Source: Onchocerca lupi (lineage: Eukaryota > Nematoda > Chromadorea > Rhabditida > Onchocercidae). Taken from it: 64,000 bases of DNA. How positions within the stretch are numbered: the stretch's first letter is position 1; each line of letters opens with the position of its first letter. Both the position numbers and the translations under genes were made by a program. Shown piece after piece: positions 35,878 to 49,668 of this stretch. The notes under the pieces are model-generated. The model saw only the letters and a list, made by a program, of their open reading frames with translations, searched no databases and was not told where the DNA came from. The stretch spans positions 1-64,000 of the forward strand of contig JAOVVO010000230.1 of NCBI GenBank assembly GCA_028564675.1, written 5' to 3'.

Positions 35878-38800
35878 ATGATGATAACGACGGTTCAAGC
35901 CTTATCGATAAGGACACTTCCGCTAAGCTTGCTGTTACTTCTCATAGTTACCATTACCAATTCTCACCAACACTACGATCCGACCATGCGAGATTATGTT
36001 GAAACGTGTGATGAAATGGCTCAGTTGGCTGGCGACAATTTTTGCAGGGTAATAGTTTGGTCTCTGAAGATGAAGCATGATAATTGATTAATTAGACTAA
36101 TTTAGAGTAGACTAATTTGCAATTCCCAAGTATAAAACATATTGAGTCCTTCTTGGAGTTTCATGGGACACAAGATGCGGTCCTATGCTCAGAACCACGT
36201 TAACAGCTGGTTTTTCAATAAATAATCTAGTTCAATTTAATTTCGTTCATCAAAAGTACTATTTGCTTCACATTTCCCATACAATACCTGATCATATCAA
36301 ACTTATCAACAGGTAATTATCAATCGTTTTAGGTATTTAGCATTTGCTGTCGGGATCGTGCACAAAACAAATTGAATGGTGATCGCTGTCAATTAACTGA
36401 TCCCTCTAATGGATGTCAACTTACTCCTGAGGTATGTGCCAATCATTCATCACCAGCAATCTTTATGGCTTCTCTTTTACTCTCAATAATATTTTTCAAT
36501 TGTAGCATATTCGATGTACTGCAATGTTGATGTCAAAATATGAGAGAGCTACATGCCTCTTGACCTTTGATCTTTTTGTCGTTTGACTTTTTTTCATGCA
36601 GAGAAGGGAAGATTTTTGGAATTTCCACGCTATTTTTTGAAAGATCACTTTAAAAGCTCATCCACCGAATCAAAAGCTATCGAATGGTTGTAGCTGATGA
36701 ATGTTAAGTGCCATCATATGAAAGTGGATGGATGGTGTGATTTTCTCAATTGAAATTTTCACTGAAGGACAATCGAGAATTACTGTATTACTCGCTTTTG
36801 ATTCTCTCAAGCCTTATGCACTTTCAAATAGCTATAATTACGTGCGGAATGAAGTGTCACGCTGAATTAACGAAGTAAATAAAAAATTATTAATTTCATT
36901 AATCACATTGAGTGAGAACGGATGAGCATGTGGTTTGGTGGTGTCGCTGCGTGGGTTGACACAACCGAAATAGGCTCAGGCAAAGAATGATTTATGATCT
37001 CGCTTTCTTCTCTATACCTAAATACGGTCTTGCGGTCAGTGGAAAGTTGTTACAATTGATGACCTCGAAACATTCGCAATAATTTTGAATTAATTTCATA
37101 TCAATAAATCAATTATGGAACGATTATCAGAGATCAGAAAGCGCAAAGAGAAGTCAAAACTCAAATGTGTCACATATTCGATCCGTCCATTAAACTAGAC
37201 GATCTGCAAATTGTTATTGCAAGAGGAAAGAAGTTTACGAAAGTGGCGGGCTTAATTATTAAAGTTTACCAAAGTGATGGGCTAATCCATCTAGCTTTCA
37301 TGAAAAATATGAAATTTAAAAACTTAATTCCATTCGGATTTCTGTCTCATCGTAAATATTTCTTAGCATAGCACCATGAAGAATTTGAATTTTTGAAGCC
37401 ATTACTTCCCACTTTTCCCTATTGATGAATTTTTCCTTCATGATTGTTGGCACTAGACATAAGCACAAAGAGAAATATGTTTCTGAAGAAATATTCATAA
37501 TAATCGATGGTGAGAAATTTTGCGCTTATAGATTTATCCAAGCAATTCCCATTCAATAAAAGTAACAGTGATAATACAGCAACTGGACATAATAATAAGG
37601 AAATTATGTGGTGGACAGGCCTGTAATGTCCTTGGCCGATCGAGGGAAGGACTGAGTCTTCCAAACTATTATTCTTCAAAGCATTTTCATTTACAAATGA
37701 ATCTTGTCAACAATTCAGCTCCACAAGCACTCAGTTGAAACAGCCTTCTATCAATCTTCGTTCTTCCCTACTCCAGCTTACATCTCTGTACCTAATTTAA
37801 TTTAACTGCAAGTTGTTCAAATTTCTACTGTCAAATATTTCTTCGAGAACATTTCTGCAGAGCAGAGCGGTGCAGTAAAAATGATGATAGTGTGACAAGA
37901 AAGGCATGTTTCAGGTTTCTGTGTAATAAGACTTCCTGTTGATCTGTCTACTGAAAAGTCATTGTGCAAGTAGCCAAGTAGCCTTTCAAGTCACCCTAAA
38001 TTAAGCAAAAAGTTTAAACTTTTCAGGGTAATGTGAAATTTCTGCGATGTCGAGCTTATAATTGTACTCCCGAAGTGACAACTACCACAACAACGACAAC
38101 AACAACCACAGCTCGTGCACTTTTTCTGAGTTCATCATCAACATGTAAGCTTTCTATTTTTTTTAAATAAAATTCCATATCAGAATTGTATTTCGGTCTT
38201 ATTTCTGCAAATTCTTGACTAGCAGTCCGTCGATGTGATAGTTGGAATTATGTCAAAGTTTAGAATTTTCGCTCTTATCAAAAATTTCAATTATACTTCA
38301 CTTTGATTATACTGTCGAATTACATTTGGCTTCATGAAAGTTAGATTTCAGGACAGTAAGATTGATAATGTAAGTGAACACTTTCACCACTCTTTGATTA
38401 TAATATTTTCCATATTAGTAGCACTGTGGCTGACACCCTTTGATCTTTCCGAGAACCATTGCATTAATCAAATACTTCTGAGCAAGAGAAAAAACCATTA
38501 ACTCCTTATCCTTCCGTTTCTCATGTCAGAGAGTGCTAAAATTCGAATTCCTTTTAGTTTCATGCAATTTTATGTGATGAAACCAGTAAATTATGCATTT
38601 GATCGATTATCGTTCAAAGAGTCGATTTTATGAAGCATTTCTGGATATGATTTGTATCCGTTACCTGATACCTTTCCAGGCTATGATTCATTCTTTGTTG
38701 AAGATAGGCGGAAGTAGTTGAAAAGGTGAAAGTAAAGGATAGTCCTTTAATTGTACTGAAATAACTCATCTCTTCGTAGTCCTTCGATGATAGTAATTTC

Positions 38801-39325
38801 GCAAAATGTTCGACGACAATGAAAATTTAACAACATTTACAAAAACTAACTGATTCCGTTGCTAACCTCCTCTCGTCTCGACAACAGCTCATTTGAGAGT
38901 AGAGACTTGAGGGTCAGTTTGGAACCAGAAAACACCGAGGTGTGTCATCAGATGTGTGGTATACTTGGAAGCACTGCAAAGAGTGATGCATAAATTGTAC
39001 AAATCATTTGAGCGTGAAATGAGGAAAGAAGAAAGACATCTTATTATATCAGAAAATAGCGGTACCGCGGTTGCTGTCACTGACACGACGCAACCTTTTC
39101 TCGTCGGTTAATCCTTCTCAGCTGCTACCACAATGACCTCCAACTAGTCCCATACAAAGAGAGGGACGAGTGAGGAAACAGTCTTTGAAAGAAGGTTAGT
39201 TGCTAAACTTACTTTGCCAATCACTCAGAAAATCTTTCATTGCAGGTATCAAGGCAGGTATATTTATTACCGTAATCGCATTTGCTGCAATTTTTCAATT
39301 AAACTTCAGGCAGTACTGTCACTAG
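35878..39325 (+). CDS. Small secreted or surface-anchored cysteine-rich protein (unrecognised)
   Basis: I do not recognise the family. Four exons join in phase: 35878-36048, 36333-36431, 38027-38144 and 39246-39325 (TAG), about 155 residues. The N-terminus is a signal peptide (LPLSLLLLLIVTITNSH). The mature part has a compact Cys pattern: ETCDEM, NFCRVFSICCRDRAQ, DRCQLTDPSNGCQL, LRCRAYNCTPE. A pure Thr run of 10 (TTTTTTTTTTAR) follows as a probable O-glycosylated stalk. The C-terminus is hydrophobic (IKAGIFITVIAFAAIFQL) and ends RQYCH, so it is either a type I membrane segment or a GPI-anchor signal. Introns 2 and 3 are 1.6 and 1.1 kb. It is alone in about 20 kb of otherwise gene-poor DNA, which suggests complex regulation. 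A second ATG at 35881 is equally possible as start. Confidence 0.75.
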
Positions 39326-42300
39326 ACATCGTTTTGCCTCCATTTTGGTGAGTACTTTTGTTATGCTTCATTGGGAATTAAAACTTCCAAATGACATCTT
39401 CTCGTGCGCTAATTATATCAATTCTGACTGTGGAGAGATGAAAAGGAATAGCTCTTGGCTCGAAAAATCTGATGTCCGCATAAGGGACATTTTTGATTTC
39501 CTTTTGTTTTGTAGACTTTAAAAATTTGCCTATTTTGTCAAAAAAGATCCAATTAATATATTTTGTTGTGATTCAGTCCTGAGAAATATCACGAGTAGTA
39601 CAAAAAATATTACTCTGATACTTTGGATTAAGATTTCATATAAATTATGATAACAACAACAAAGTAATCTTTCATCTGCTTAGATACATCCAGAACGAAA
39701 TATCTATTGCGTTCCGATTGTTCAAAAAACTTTCCAAAAAAATTTTTCTCACATTTTATTTCCCTATCGTATGAGATAATCAGTAATTTTGTATATATCC
39801 AAATGGGAAGTAGCTTGACTTTTAATGAGCATTAGCAGACGTATCATGTATAGTTACCAGTTTCTATATTCAGCATTTCAGCTCATACTTTCTCAAAGTT
39901 TTTGCAAATTTTATTGCTGCAATTAAACAATTTCCTTGTCCTACGGTTTCTCCCACCAAGAATAATTTATTCAACCGTTTCTAAAAAAATTTTTCTTAAA
40001 TTTAAAAAAATTTTTTTTCATTTTTTTTTTTTCGAATTTTAGACATATCAAGAATTGCTCACTACCTTCAGTTATGAGATGAAAAACTAGGAGTAAGATG
40101 AATCGCTCATAATTATCTTCTCATTCTTTTTTTTACATTCTCTGGCAATGATGCATGGAATGATTTAAAAATGTCGCATTTCATGAATATAGCAACCTTT
40201 CTCAAGATATTTATTAACAGGTTTGATAAATAATTAAACGTAGTTAGCAGAATTTCCTCATTATATCAGATTTCAGTGCTTAAGTTCAGCCTAATTCTTG
40301 GCTCTTAGTCAAGCTCTAATCATTGATCCATCGTAATAGCAACATTGACAAGTTCATCTTTTCTTTAACTTTCATTGGTGCTTTATATCTAGCATGCGTA
40401 ATATTAAAATTACATATTTGCTAGCCCTCATCTCTGAGACTGGAAATGATCTTTGTCGTTGTCCTGCAGAGTTTCGGATTTACGCGATGATGCCAGTTGT
40501 GGCTTAGTTTGATTCCTAAGAAAAACTTTGAACTGGTAAAATAATGGATGTAATTGTGTTAGGAATGATGAAAAAATGAATCTTTTGAAACTCATCAATC
40601 CGTCATTCATTAGTTTAATCTATATAATTCAAGATTAATGTATCTAATTTTTAAGGACTATTCCAAGCAGATGCAATAAACAGTGGTCAGATGTGATTCT
40701 ACGATCTCCTGAATCCGTAAAATCAACAATGATTCCGGAAAGCCTCAGATTTTTTCGGATTTTTCAATCCTATATTATTACGTTTTGTTTCTTTTACTTT
40801 GTTACATTCGTTTATCATCATAATATTTCATAACATTCGTTGATATCTGTTCAGAAGAGTAGTAAATGTTGGTAAATTATATTTGGAAATGGTTTTAAAT
40901 ATCATTGATTCATTAAAAATCGCACTTAGTATTGCTGATGTTTAATTTAAAACTTGTTGTTTGTTTGTTGTGAAAAAGTAATATTAATCAGATTAATTGC
41001 GCATACCTTCAGTTATTCACTTTGTTGGATGCATTTTTAAGAACATGCAATCAGTCTTATCAATGCAGCGAATAGGTCATATCAATTTTTCTGATGCAAT
41101 CTGCCAATTTTTGATCATTATCTTTTAGCATCATTGTATGTCGTATAATTACATTATGGCTCTTTTTGGAAAAAAGAAATGACGCAATTAAAAGAATCTC
41201 GGAAGAATGAAGTTGATGTTATCTAAGTCAGATCACAAATAAGAACCAAGCTGAATAATTTTTTTCTACTTAAAAATCTATTTGAAATTAATTAAATATT
41301 GCATTCCAAAACAACATTTCACCAGAAATGCATGCATGTTTTGAAGTGATGACTAGATAGGAATGTCCCTTGTCAACTTAATTTCCAAACGCATAAAAGA
41401 CTACCATGATTTCAAACATATCAAGGTTGTCGCAGTTTTCTGAAATTCATTAGATTCTGCTTATCTACTCCATTTCCATATTAGTCTCTATTGTTATTGA
41501 TGAAATGCTTTAATTTAACATTTTTATTTAAACTTATTCAATATATTTATTTGCCATCCTTACATCTGTAATGTTTTCTAGAATTTCCAAGAAAAAAATA
41601 CGTCACCTATGTTTTGTTAACTATCGAAAGGAACCAACAATTTATGCTTCTAACATTGAATTTCTACGATCTGAATCTTCAGCTCTCTTTTCTCGATTTC
41701 CAATTTTCATCTTCATACTTGTCATTTCATCTTCAATTCGTCTAGAATTATTGAATTTCCTGAAATTTTTCATCTGCGGAACTTTCACTTTTTTCTTTAA
41801 AATGCTTCTAACTGTAACTGAAAGTTTTGTAGTGTTTGCATATATATTATCTTCATTTATCAATTTGCTGAAATTCAATTTGGCTTTTTCGTTATAGCCA
41901 TCTTGGCCTTGGATTAGGAAGAAAGGACCGAAGGAAGAATTAAATTTGCTACTATAAAATGGGAAGAACTAATCTAGTGTCGATTAACTCGACGATTGTA
42001 TTTCATATTACTATCAAAATTAAGTTGAAATCATGAAATTCTCAGATTGCAGCTGCACATTCGAGTTCATTTATGCAATTACATACGAAATCTCTTCTTA
42101 TGAATACCAACAATTCTTTCTTCATTTCTGCATGCAAATGTAGTATTCTAAAGCATAAGAAGAGAATGCAGACGCGCTTTCACAATTTTGCAAATAAAAA
42201 TAGTAATTACTGTTTTACATAAAGTAAAAATCATTGGGTCAGTAATCAATGAATCCAAGCTTTCGCATCAAATCTTTTTTTAAAATAATGCAAAAAATTG

Positions 42301-45300
42301 ATATTTATTATGCCTTAAAAATAAGTCAGACATGATCACATAGTTCGTCATTCGCTATCAATTCTCCAAAAAATATGATCATAATTATCAAATCATTTTA
42401 CTGAAATCCTCCTCGTAATTTTAGACCGATCTGTCGCTGCGAATAGAAATAAAATTCTCCTTGGTTGCTTGCTTCAAGTATCAGGAAGTATTTCCATCGA
42501 TTTATGTCGCTTCATAACTATTTTCAGTCTGTAACGAGGCGTCCAAATGTCCCTGATAATGCAGCTGATAAAGAGGGATGATTTTAGTTTAAGCACTGCT
42601 CGGTCTTTCACTACAGCATCCTGAATTTTATTAGCTTTGATAACAAGGTTATATGGATAGGATTTTATGTAGGATCGATCGCTGATCTGCTACTTATAAA
42701 AGTATCGGTACATACAAAAAGATATTTTTTTAAAGGTTTCGCTCCGCTTTTCGATAAAAATAACAAATGATGCTGAATTCGAGGTTTTATCTTTCTTTTT
42801 TATATACCTAGCAAATGTCTTTCTGCTTGCTGATGGTGGTGATGGATGACTTCTAATTAAAATCCATCCCAATTACAATAATCACCTCTCAAACTGTTCT
42901 GCAAACAGTCGGATACGATAGACTCCCATGCACATCTAACACAAGCTCTATTTATCATCATAATACATTGATAATCCATGAAGACTCAATATATAAATAA
43001 CTAATACAGCCATCTATCATTGAATGCTAGTTTGAAATAAAATAAAATGAATGCGACTTAAAATGTTGATCAACAAGAGGATGTAGTTGTTATCAAAAAA
43101 AATCTCCTTATCATCTGAAGAAGCTTTCTAAATCAGCATAATGTTATTATGATGATCAGTTTTTGTTATTTTCTATGTTTCACACGAAATTCTACCAAAT
43201 TTTATAATAATACAACACAAAAAGAAGAGATACAGATGAATACCAACTAAGGTACATGAAGTCAAGCGAAATGCAAAAGACTTTTCAAAAGCTATATATT
43301 TCTGCTGTTTCGATCTATCCACAATAAATGATTATTGTTATCACAACCAGTTGCTGGATATGTACTTGTCCGTAATTGAATCCATGGTTAATCGATCAAT
43401 AAGTAACAAATAATACTGAAATGCTATTATTCTACTGAAAGCTAAAAATGACTTGCTGAGATAATCAATGCTCAAGCAAGTTGCGCTTAATTTTCTGGAC
43501 GGTTGTGATATTTTGATATGATCACTTCGTATTGAATTATTCCCTCCTTTTCAAAATGTTAAATGAGCACTCCGCTTATCTTCATCATCATTCAATTCCT
43601 TTACTTGCTGCATTTTCAGTACACTGTAATTAAAACTTTTCAAAGTTATTGCCTGATAACTGATACTTTCAGGTCCGGGTGATAAATTTTTGAACTTGGC
43701 TTCACTACAAAATCATCTGATAGTTTGAATTTTGTTCGAAATTCAGTGCAAGAGATGTGATGCTATTATCAGATCAAATATTTATTGCCAGCAATCAATC
43801 ATTCGTCCAATTGTTGCATTCATGAAAAATCATTTCAATATGATGGTTGGATTAGTAGAACTCTCGGCTTCCAAGCATATCTGAATCTCCTTACACTCTT
43901 TATTTTCGGTGTAAGATATTTCCAAATTTCATCCCTCTGTATTATCGTTTCCCTCACTTTTATGACGAGATTTTTGTATCTTGCAACTTCCATAAACTTC
44001 AACAATCAAGGAAATTGACCGTGAATGGCATAGAATTAAGAAACATTTCCCAAAGGTTCCTCAATATCTTCAATTTTCGATAAGCTTTAATTAGTTTTCA
44101 AATAGGCGACGTTAGAATTAATTACAGCTGATGCAACAATGTGTCAACAGATAAACAGGTCAGTGATAGTGGAGAGAGGTCAGATAATTCTTTTCCTGAT
44201 TGTCGCAATCTTCATCATAGAAACAAACATACGACAATAATCGCTGTTTGAAGGTCATCCACATTTTCGCAACTTTTCTTCGTCTGTCTCGTCTTTAGAA
44301 AAATATAACGAATATAATCGACTGAACTGCGGACTTCATCTGTCAATCATTGTTTGGAAATTAGTTGTCTGACAAAAGTGCCGTAAGTTAATAGCATGAT
44401 ATTTTGATAATGAAATGCTTACTTCTCATAACTGAACTTGTCAGGGTGCATATGGCATAGTTATACACATGCACTCTAAAAACAGCATTCTCATTTGAAA
44501 AACCATCGTATCATGCAGGTAGTCGATCTAATTAGCAACCATTTTTTATAGAATACTTGAAATTTTTATCAAAATAGATAAGTTCTTCATCGAATAAATT
44601 TAGATGGCTTTCTATGGCATACTTGCCGTTCCTCTTTTCATAAGCAGAAATGGCTTGAACCGAGTCCTGCGGCAATGGGAGAATGTGGAATTAACATTGT
44701 TAAACTCTTTTAGGGCATAAGTTCCTTAGCATCTGGGCAACTGCTTCTAACCTACATTTTTGTTGAAAGTAATTAAGAGAAATTAAAGAACGGGAAAGGA
44801 GTAATGACAGAAATAACAGTTATCGGGCAGCAAAGCCAGGGAAGACATTGATGAGAAATAGGCACTCTCGGAGAGGAGGTCGCAAGAATGACTCAAAACA
44901 AAGTGACCATTTCTCGCTAGTGCCTTCCTTATAATTGAGCTACAAATTTATTCTTTTTTGGCTATTTCACGATAGAAACCAATGAGAATTTACAATGTCT
45001 TCATTGATTACAAAATAAATATAAAAAAAGGGATCAATTGTCTTGAATACGATGTAACTTATTTTATTATATTTTAATCAAATCAAATTATGATGGCAGT
45101 CAATGAATAAGAAACTGATCTATGACCTGCAGTTCGCAAAATATTTGGCTAGACTTTAGAACAGATAATAAAATGGCAAGATTAGCGACTGAAAGCTGGT
45201 TTTCTAGCTGATAATACAGTTGGCCTATGATCTTTATCATATATATATCATTCTTTCTAATGCGACGTAATAATCGTACTTCATTTAAGTTATTCATAAT

Positions 45301-48111
45301 TTGTTCACATTCTGTTCTGATAGATTACGGTAAACGTATTTGCAAAATGCAAATGCAAATAAGTTGCATTTCAAATTGCAAGACAGTGTAGAACTCAACC
45401 TTGCTTTTTTGCTAGGAGTTGTAGGACCAAAAAAGAGTGATTTCGAACAATCACAATAGAACGAAATTATATGATTTGGCAGATATATTGTAAGTTGTAC
45501 GTCTGATAGAAATAATAAATCGAGAAAAAAGCACATGCTTTTTTTAAAAAATTTCAGGAGCCTTTCATTTCATGAATATGGAAAATATCTCGTTTTGCTT
45601 TGCAAAAAATTTCCAGAGAGATCTAATGCTTTGACATCTATTATTCAGATAGTAGATGGTTTCTTGTCTTTAGTTTTCTCTCGGAATCACGGATGAAATA
45701 AAAGTGACTAATCTCAATTATAGAAATGTGTGCCAATGTGTCATTTCAAGCTTGTAAATAATTAATTCATTCACTTTGCAATGCAATAACAGTTCTCGAG
45801 CTCTTCTGGATTTCATCAAAAGAGGATTTCAATGAAAAAAAAAATCCAGATTGCTGTCTAAATTCTTGTTGAAATGGGATGGCGCACCTGACATAGCTCT
45901 GTCAATTTGACTTTTATCAAACGCAACTTATCATCGCATACTTATCTATCAATCTCTTTTTCCCAAATTTTTTCAGCTGAGATGAATCGTACCCATACAT
46001 ATATTTCTTCCCTCTGTTATCCTATTGTTCCACACAAAAACTGTACAAATGACTCGTCCTATCTTATCTGCTTATCACGCGCATTCCGACAGGACAGGTA
46101 ACAGTAACAAATGTGTTATCCACAGGTGACGCTACACCCCATTAGATACCTCTCTTGAAGTAGTGTGACTGAGATATTTGACAGCTTGCTGATTGTATGG
46201 TGATCAGCAATGGAAAAGGTTCAATCGATTCAAATGTCATGAAATGAAGTTGTGCTAATTGATAAATTTTTCGTATTACTTACTGATAATTGATTTCTAC
46301 CACAAAAGTTTCGTCGTGGTCATCTCGATTTGGATGATTATACAAATAATCGTCGTTATATTGGCAGTAAATTCATGATATGGCATCAGAAAAAAATCAG
46401 AGATGATTTCATCCACATTGTATTTCCATGTTCAGTGTCTGGCAGACATCAAAATGTAATCTCAAAATTCACTTCAGACCACTTTTTCACCCATTTTTTA
46501 CTTCTGATTTCAGAAGAAGAATAAATATTTCCAGTAAAACAGTCCAAAGACTTTAGTAGTATCTAATCGAAATATTCCTTCAATGGAAAATGACTTTCCA
46601 ACACTTTACAGTAATTGCACCGCTTCACAAAAAAGAAATTTTTCTTTAAAAAAATCTGATTTTATTTAAATTTGATGGAATTAGACAGAGAGCATTTCCC
46701 ACGTTTTTAGGAGCAGCTTTTCTTTTTTCATGTGCATAATAACTGGAACAGGTATGATTCACGTACTAATTTACAGTAATGAGGAAACATTGAGTTTTCC
46801 AAGGATCTTCGCTCAACTTTATTCATTCGATACAGCAAATTTTTAAACATCAGGGGATTTCCGACCTTCTCTGCATTGCTATTCCAAACAAACCACGACA
46901 GCATTCGCTGAAGCACTTTGTCTCATGGCACTTGCTGATGACCAATTTCACAGCAAAAGTTGTAAAATCTGGTTAGTCACTATGTGATGCGGTCTAAAAT
47001 AAAGCCTAGCTGAAAGTGCCATTTCCAACGAAGAAAATTTATTCTTTATCGATAAATTGACATTTTGTTCTGACACTGATGAAAGCGACAACAGCGATAG
47101 ATTGATATTTTCAATTCCAAATTTTCACTGTCACTTCATTCTGATGCCATGTAACTTGCTGATGAAATGATACTCGAATATCCTTTTATTAGAATGTTCT
47201 TACTTTTTTGTATTGCTTACCTGAGAGAAGCATCAACTATTTTTACAAAAGTTATATTAACAACAGATTTCTTTATAACTTTCCAATCGAATTTTTCACG
47301 AATTTTTTCAATTGTCTGATTCGAATCGTTCGTTATTCGTTACATCATTATAAAGCCTGCAATGAGTATAGTGCGAAGTTTATTTTCTTCTGTAATTTTG
47401 GTTCCTAAACGAGATATGCAGATATTACACATATACATCCAACAGACTGTTTGAATTTCAGTTAAGACCTACAGTCGCTTCAGCATAGCGATATAATGAA
47501 TTGAGTTCATAAAAGATTCTTGACAAATGTATGCGATTCAGATGCCAGCTCTTAGCTAGATTATGATCATCGTTGATTGCACTTCACTGTTTGCTTATAT
47601 GAAAGTGTTCAACTGCATAACAAAGAAAATATTGAAAGTTTATATAATAAAATATTAATATTTCAATATTATCACATGGTAGTAGAGTTCATAAGCTATA
47701 AATGTTTATTTCAAAATTTATATTGGACAACTTTTTTCGATATATTTGAAATTATTTAGTGGCTAAAGTTAAAATGAATTTGCCTGAAACATTTTCTAAA
47801 ATAAGCTGAGAGACAATACTTTGAATCTTTCGCGGATATTTTGGCTTCCTCCGACTTCCGGTGAATTAAGTGCGGTAAATTAACTGCCAAGTGAATAAGT
47901 ATAATTTCAAGGCTTTATCTGTAAGCATGAAGATCGGTTCTGTGCGCGTAAGGTGTTCTAATTGAGTGAATAATGTTTCAACTGTTATCTTTGGTCCTAA
48001 GGAGTAAAATATATCAAAGAAGAGATTCTTATCGATAATTTCTTCCCACTATTTTTGCATTTGCTACCATTTGAGACTATTTTGTTATAACTTCGAATAT
48101 ATTAAAAGTAC
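39326..48111. other. Long non-coding region between the secreted-protein gene and the 48-kb Helitron
   Basis: About 8.8 kb. No conserved gene, RNA gene or element was recognised on either strand. Scattered frames of 60-108 codons are hydrophobic, AT-driven and unsupported. The most exon-like stretch is 46294-46524, described as a finding. Much of it could be downstream regulatory DNA or introns of something not seen. Confidence 0.5.
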
Positions 48112-48260
48112 TAACAGTACCCGGCCACGCTTCGCGTGCCCGGCTCCAGCTAATCTGCATGAATAAAATGTAAATGTTCGTTTGCTAAAAATCTTAAATC
48201 TTCGAAAGTTCTTAAATATGCGCAACACATTTTTTTTGTTGCTCCATTAAATTCCAGAGC
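48112..48260 (+). mobile_element. Helitron 3' terminus abutting a second Helitron 5' terminus
   Basis: The GC-rich hairpin ACCCGGCCACGCTTCGCGTG then CCCGGCTCC is followed by AGCTAA ending at 48153 (hairpin plus CTRR, a Helitron 3' end). TCTGCATGAATAAAATGTAA starts at 48154, the same 5' end as the copies at 12511, 12876 and 13619. The second copy continues through AATCTTCGAAAGTTCTT. Confidence 0.6.
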
Positions 48261-48310
48261 CTTGCAATAAGGACACACTTCAGTCATAGTGTCAGTAAGA
48301 ACATGCAGGC

Positions 48311-48736
48311 TCAAACGGAATGCAAGACAATTGTAATCGCTTGATTGTTGAATACAAAGTTGTGTTTAACGCTGATCTCTTGTTTCTCGTTGACATCTTC
48401 AGCCACTCTCAATCTGTCGCGCTCATTCCGTTCAAAACGAAGCAGATCTGAAGCTGCTGAACAGGATCGACGTGCATCCTCAAGCACGATCGATGGATAA
48501 TATAATGAAGGTAAACGTGGCGAATAAATCCAGTCCGCTGATGAAGGCATGGTCAATAAATTCTGTCCGCTCATGAAGACGTGGCACAGGGCTTGGCCGT
48601 AAAAAAAAACTATATCTATGTAAAAAAAGCGCCTATTCAAATGCAAGATTATATCAAAATTTGGAAGAAATTGGTGAAGAACATCCGGAGATTTAAAGCT
48701 TATGACGGCAAATATTTACATTTTTATTTTTATAGA
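48311..48736 (-). mobile_element. Reverse Helitron copy carrying an ORF remnant
   Basis: On the minus strand the element begins TCTATAAAAATAAAAATGTA at 48736, then matches copy C (TTTAAATCTCC, GTTCTTCACCAATTTCTTC, TTTGAATAGGCGC). A 111-codon frame (48646-48311) contains SCSAASDLLRFERNERDRLR followed by VAEDVNEKQEI. This resembles the Arg/Glu-rich N-terminal repeats of animal Helitron proteins, but the match is from memory. No helicase or Rep motif is present. An imperfect 33-base tandem duplication (AATAAATCCAGTCCGCTGAT / AATAAATTCTGTCCGCTCAT) lies at about 48520-48580. Confidence 0.5.
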
Positions 48737-49668
48737 TGAATTCTCAGAAGAGACGATATCGGCTAAGAAAGATCGTATTGTACCGAAAAACTCGAAAATA
48801 TCTCAAATTCAAATGCGGAAATAGCTATACATACCGCAGTGTGACTGTTATTATTTATAAAACTCAATATCATGATTATGAAGGGATAGCTATGTTTATT
48901 CTCTCCCCACACTGGATAATAAGTTAATTTGGAGACATCTGAACCTTCCTCCGAAAGCACGAAATTAAGGCTGATTCCAGAAGTGAGAAAAGCAAAATAT
49001 GCTTGAGATAATTCTAAGATAAGGTAAGAGGATTTCAGAGCAGATAACAGCAAAGAAATTATATAGAGAAATTGAAGAATATTATATTTTCTTTCAGCAT
49101 GTTTTTTGATTAAAAGATGAATGAGACTTTATTCAAATTGCAAAAAACAATTTCTAGAGATAGGAACACCTAAAAATCAGTAATCCAAAGTGATGGAGCA
49201 AATTTTAACAACCATCTCCAAAATTCAGATCATTCTTGTCTTCCTTATCATATTTCTTTCCCTAAATGAAAATAAAAATACGGTTTTTTTTGAAAAGTTT
49301 GAATAATCCAGATATATATCTAATATACTAAAAGTCTATTTTAATTCAGCGTGAATGCCATGATTTCTGTGTAGATTCAATATACATTAGCAACACAACA
49401 GGAAGAAAGGTAAACGAAAGAATAATCAACTGCAGTCTTGAAAAATCCAACTCATATTGATAATATGCCATTTCAAAATATTATATTTCTTCAAGAAAAG
49501 TCATATTTCATCTCCTCTCCTTCTTTCCTTCTTATCTACAGCAGCCTGCCTTGAAATATCATATCTTCACATAATAGAGCAAAATATATAATGTGAAACT
49601 GATAGAAAAATGAGAAGTTTCGAAAGTCTTGATTGAAAGAAGGAATAATGAAAAAATTACCCAACTAA
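48737..49668. other. CWC15 3' flank
   Basis: About 930 AT-rich bases between the Helitron pair and the CWC15 stop. No gene or repeat was recognised. Confidence 0.5.

Noticed and set aside
37981..38144. Threonine-codon repeat (ACA/ACC/ACG) as a microsatellite
   Set aside because: It is in frame inside a phase-consistent exon of the secreted protein, so it is better read as a Thr stalk than as a neutral repeat.
38880..39100. Possible homeobox helix-3 motif (WFQ) near 38930
   Set aside because: Minus-strand reading gives FWFQTDPQ, which lacks the conserved NRR residues.
41571..41897. 108-codon plus-strand frame and its antisense partner
   Set aside because: Phe/Ile/Leu-rich translation typical of AT-rich non-coding DNA, open on both strands, without supporting exons.
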